In this document: positions 61,613 to 64,000 of the stretch, one piece after another
How positions within the stretch are numbered: position 1 is the stretch's first letter
Layout of the letters: the number at the start of each line of letters is the position of its first letter
DNA from: Flavobacterium branchiicola
GTDB lineage: Bacteria; Bacteroidota; Bacteroidia; Flavobacteriales; Flavobacteriaceae
Assembly (NCBI RefSeq): GCF_018383905.1
Contig: NZ_JAGYWA010000005.1
Span: 310,001-374,000 of the forward strand
Direction: 5' to 3'
DNA length: 64,000 nucleotides
Program-made: the position numbers and the translations under genes
The notes under the pieces: generated by a model
Database searches by the model: none
Seen by the model: only the letters and a program-made list of their open reading frames with translations
What the model was told of the DNA's origin: nothing

Positions 61613-64000
61613 ATGAAAAAACCTACTATTTTTAAAGCATTAATTGCAGTCGTATTTTTATTGTTAAGTTTATCTTCCTATTCTCAGGTAAGAGAAGGTT
61701 TCAAAACAGAATATAGCGCCAGTTTAAATGGAGATATTTTGGTGATTGGAAACAACATCTTAAACAGAGATGAAAATAAAAGAAACCAGCGTGCAAATGA
61801 TGCCTTCGACGATGTAAGTAAGGTGAACGACAATTTCGAAATGAAATATATCGATATTGACGGCGATGGCAACACCTTTAATTCAAGTTCTGCGACACTA
61901 GTAATTCCCCAGGCTAGTCGAACTTGTTACGAGATTGTATACGCTGCTTTGTATTGGGCAGGAACCTATCAGGGTGCCGACCGTAGCAAAATTGCTAATG
62001 TGAAATTAAAAACACCTAAAGCTGGTGCAGCCTACAAGCCCTTAACAGGTACAATCATTTATGATGAAGGAAAACCCGGAGTGACCAATGTATATGCTTC
62101 AAAACCATACGCGTGTTTTAAAGAAATTACAGATGAAGTTAAAGATGCTAAAGACGGTGTTTATACCGTAGCAGATATAATGACTTCTGAAGGAAAAGTG
62201 ACACCAGGAGGTAATTCAGGTGGATGGTCTATTTTTGTAGTTTATAAAGATCCGTTATTACCAAACAAGTTTATCACAAGTTTTAATGGTTTTGGTATTA
62301 TCAGAGCGAGTGATCCACCGTTGGTGATTCCTGTTTCTGGTTTTAGAACGAATCCGTTTGGAGATGTAAATGCAAAACTGGCTTTTGCTGCGTTAGAAGG
62401 TGATGCTTCTTTAAAAGGAGACGGACTTAGTATACAAGGTGCTAAATCTGCAACAGCAGGTAATATTTCTTCACTGGTAAGACCAATTGCACCAGGTACT
62501 CCAGGTACACCAAACTTTTTTAATAGTACAATTACCGATGGTGATGTTATTTTGGCGGGTCGTACCCCTGGGAGTATAAACACTTTGGGTTATGATACCG
62601 GTGTAGTAAAAATTGACAATACAGGTAATACGATTATACAGAATAATGAAACAGATGCTAATCTTACGATTAACACTTCTCAGGATTCTTATTATATGTT
62701 TTTTACTGCCTTATCAGTAGAAATTATTGCGCCAAAAATTGTATTGCGCAAAAATGTACTGGATACAAATGATAAAAATATCGGCGCTCAATCAGTAAAT
62801 CTGGATCAGGAACTTCGATATGAACTTAAGTTTAAGAATGAAGGAAATGATAGTGCTAAAGGTTTTACAATTACCGATGTTCTCCCACAAAATGTAATTT
62901 TTAATGGGCTTTCAGACATCATGGTGATGGATAAAAATATTACCGCAAGCTATGATGCTGCTACCAGAACACTTTTGTTTACAGTACCAGACTATATGGT
63001 AGTTTCTAAACAAGCTGGTGGTAGTGAGTATACCATTAAATTTAAAGTTCGTGTTGTAAAAGATTGTAATGAACTAGTTGATGCTTGTTCTAACGAGATT
63101 AAAAATACGGCAGTTTCTAAATATTTTGGGGTTTTAAATACAACCAAAGAAGGATTTGGAGAGGGTAGTTATTCAACAATATCTGAGTGTAATGTTGGAG
63201 AACCTACATCAACCAATTTCTTAGTAGGTATAGACAAATGTTTATTTAGCAGAGATGTTTCTTTATGTGGTACTGCTGTTTTAACAGCTGCGTTGGGTTA
63301 TACTACTTATGTATGGAAAGACCAAAACGGTGTTATTTTCGGTGGTAATAACAGACAGGTTACTGTAAATAAAGAAGGAGTCTATACCGTTGAGAATAGC
63401 GGTGCTGTAAATTGTAAACCAATTAAGCAGACTTTTAATGTAACGGACTACCTTAAAGGAACAATCAAAAATCCGATAAAAGGAGATAATATTGATCCTG
63501 CAACAGGAGAAGCTTATGGTTGCGTTAGGGATAAGAAACCTTTCCCAAAAATTTTCTTATGTGGTTTAAACGATAAGAGATTTATTGACACTAAAATTGT
63601 TGGTGCAACAAGTATTACATGGCAGGAAACAAAAGATGTACCGCCGGCAAGTGATCCTAATCCGGATAGCTGTCCTTACGAGGGAGCTACAAACTGGACT
63701 ACTTTAGCAACCGGACCTACATATACTGTTGACAAAGCAGGTGTATTTAGACTTTTGGTTAATTACGGTAACACTTGTGTGGTAATGCATTATTTTAATG
63801 TTTACCAAAACTTGCTTGATCCAAAAGCTGAAAAACAAGATATAATTTGTGATACAAAAGGACAAATTAGAGTTACAAACCCGCCAGAAAATTCAGGATA
63901 TGTTTATAGTCTTGACGGTATTAATTACCAACCTGAAAGTACTTTTAATAATGTTGCTGAGGGAAGTTACAAAGTTCAGATTAGACAATCTGAATTAATA
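61613..64000 (+). CDS. sprB: SprB-like giant surface adhesin, N-terminal part (cut by window edge)
   Basis: Open frame of 796 codons to the window end. Signal peptide (MKKPTIFKALIAVVFLLLS onward, cleavage after YSQ), then a secreted N-terminal region (GDILVIGNNILNRDENKRNQ ... YEIVYAALYWAGTYQGADRSKIA), a DUF11-like repeat near residues 395-490 (ELKFKNEGNDSAKGFTITDV), and Cys-containing Ig-type modules. The layout suits a type IX-secreted filamentous adhesin such as SprB, moved on the cell surface by the gliding motor. The C-terminal sorting domain is beyond the window. Confidence 0.72.
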   Translation, partial: MKKPTIFKALIAVVFLLLSLSSYSQVREGFKTEYSASLNGDILVIGNNILNRDENKRNQRANDAFDDVSKVNDNFEMKYIDIDGDGNTFNSSSATLVIPQASRTCYEIVYAALYWAGTYQGADRSKIANVKLKTPKAGAAYKPLTGTIIYDEGKPGVTNVYASKPYACFKEITDEVKDAKDGVYTVADIMTSEGKVTPGGNSGGWSIFVVYKDPLLPNKFITSFNGFGIIRASDPPLVIPVSGFRTNPFGDVNAKLAFAALEGDASLKGDGLSIQGAKSATAGNISSLVRPIAPGTPGTPNFFNSTITDGDVILAGRTPGSINTLGYDTGVVKIDNTGNTIIQNNETDANLTINTSQDSYYMFFTALSVEIIAPKIVLRKNVLDTNDKNIGAQSVNLDQELRYELKFKNEGNDSAKGFTITDVLPQNVIFNGLSDIMVMDKNITASYDAATRTLLFTVPDYMVVSKQAGGSEYTIKFKVRVVKDCNELVDACSNEIKNTAVSKYFGVLNTTKEGFGEGSYSTISECNVGEPTSTNFLVGIDKCLFSRDVSLCGTAVLTAALGYTTYVWKDQNGVIFGGNNRQVTVNKEGVYTVENSGAVNCKPIKQTFNVTDYLKGTIKNPIKGDNIDPATGEAYGCVRDKKPFPKIFLCGLNDKRFIDTKIVGATSITWQETKDVPPASDPNPDSCPYEGATNWTTLATGPTYTVDKAGVFRLLVNYGNTCVVMHYFNVYQNLLDPKAEKQDIICDTKGQIRVTNPPENSGYVYSLDGINYQPESTFNNVAEGSYKVQIRQSELI

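Overview
The window reads as chromosomal DNA of an AT-rich Bacteroidota bacterium, most probably a gliding Flavobacterium close to F. johnsoniae. The evidence is: promoter elements of the Bacteroidota type (TTG, then TAnnTTTG) with weak ribosome binding sites; Bacteroidota-typical genes (glutaminyl-tRNA synthetase fused to a YqeY-like tail, HU-CCDC81/SPOR protein, GH3 protein, DUF4175 protein, OmpH/Skp lipoprotein, type IX secretion PorP/SprF-like protein); and, at the right end, a gene series matching my recollection of the sprC-sprD-sprB gliding operon of F. johnsoniae.

Layout. 1-7.3 kb is a cell-surface polysaccharide locus, mostly leftward: a truncated sugar-phosphate transferase, UDP-glucuronate decarboxylase, an inverted GT4 glycosyltransferase, two Wzy/ligase-like membrane proteins, a Wzx flippase and a Wzz-like chain-length protein. 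7.3-16.7 kb is mixed: a DUF6909 protein, a REP-associated transposase carrying its own palindrome inside the gene, GH3, TatA, Tex, a Fic protein boxed in by 41-bp inverted repeats, and RpiB. 16.7-17.5 kb is a gene-free, very AT-rich stretch with several DnaA-box-like 9-mers. Genes to its left run mostly leftward and genes immediately to its right mostly rightward, so I propose it as a candidate replication origin. 17.5-30 kb holds RNase R, a LysE-type exporter, tRNA-Cys with an adjacent tRNA remnant, FolB, a ParE-type toxin-antitoxin pair, GlnS, a small envelope-stress-like trio, an SPFH protein and GltX. 30.4-37 kb holds a DUF4175 protein, YbeY, eight parS-like sites around mnmG (gidA), and an acetyltransferase. 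37-52 kb holds a methyltransferase, a duplicated non-coding block, an OmpH-like lipoprotein, a Pif1-like helicase, DprA, TrpS, a GxxExxY gene flanked by inverted repeats, PlsC, RecA, a thioesterase, DoxX and the clamp-loader delta-prime subunit. From 52.6 kb to the window end runs one rightward operon with a consensus promoter: three secreted proteins of unknown role, then SprC-like, SprD-like (a PorP/SprF barrel fused to about 1000 residues of TolA-like repeat and a SPOR-like tail) and the start of an SprB-like giant adhesin.

How it fits together. The surface polysaccharide genes and the type IX secretion/gliding operon both build the outer surface. The parS cluster, the strand switch and the candidate origin suggest that the window lies near the chromosome origin. 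Several small genes (RAYT, Fic, GxxExxY) each sit with their own palindrome or inverted repeats, which is the most unusual recurring pattern in the window. All function calls rest on motif recognition by eye; no database search was possible.
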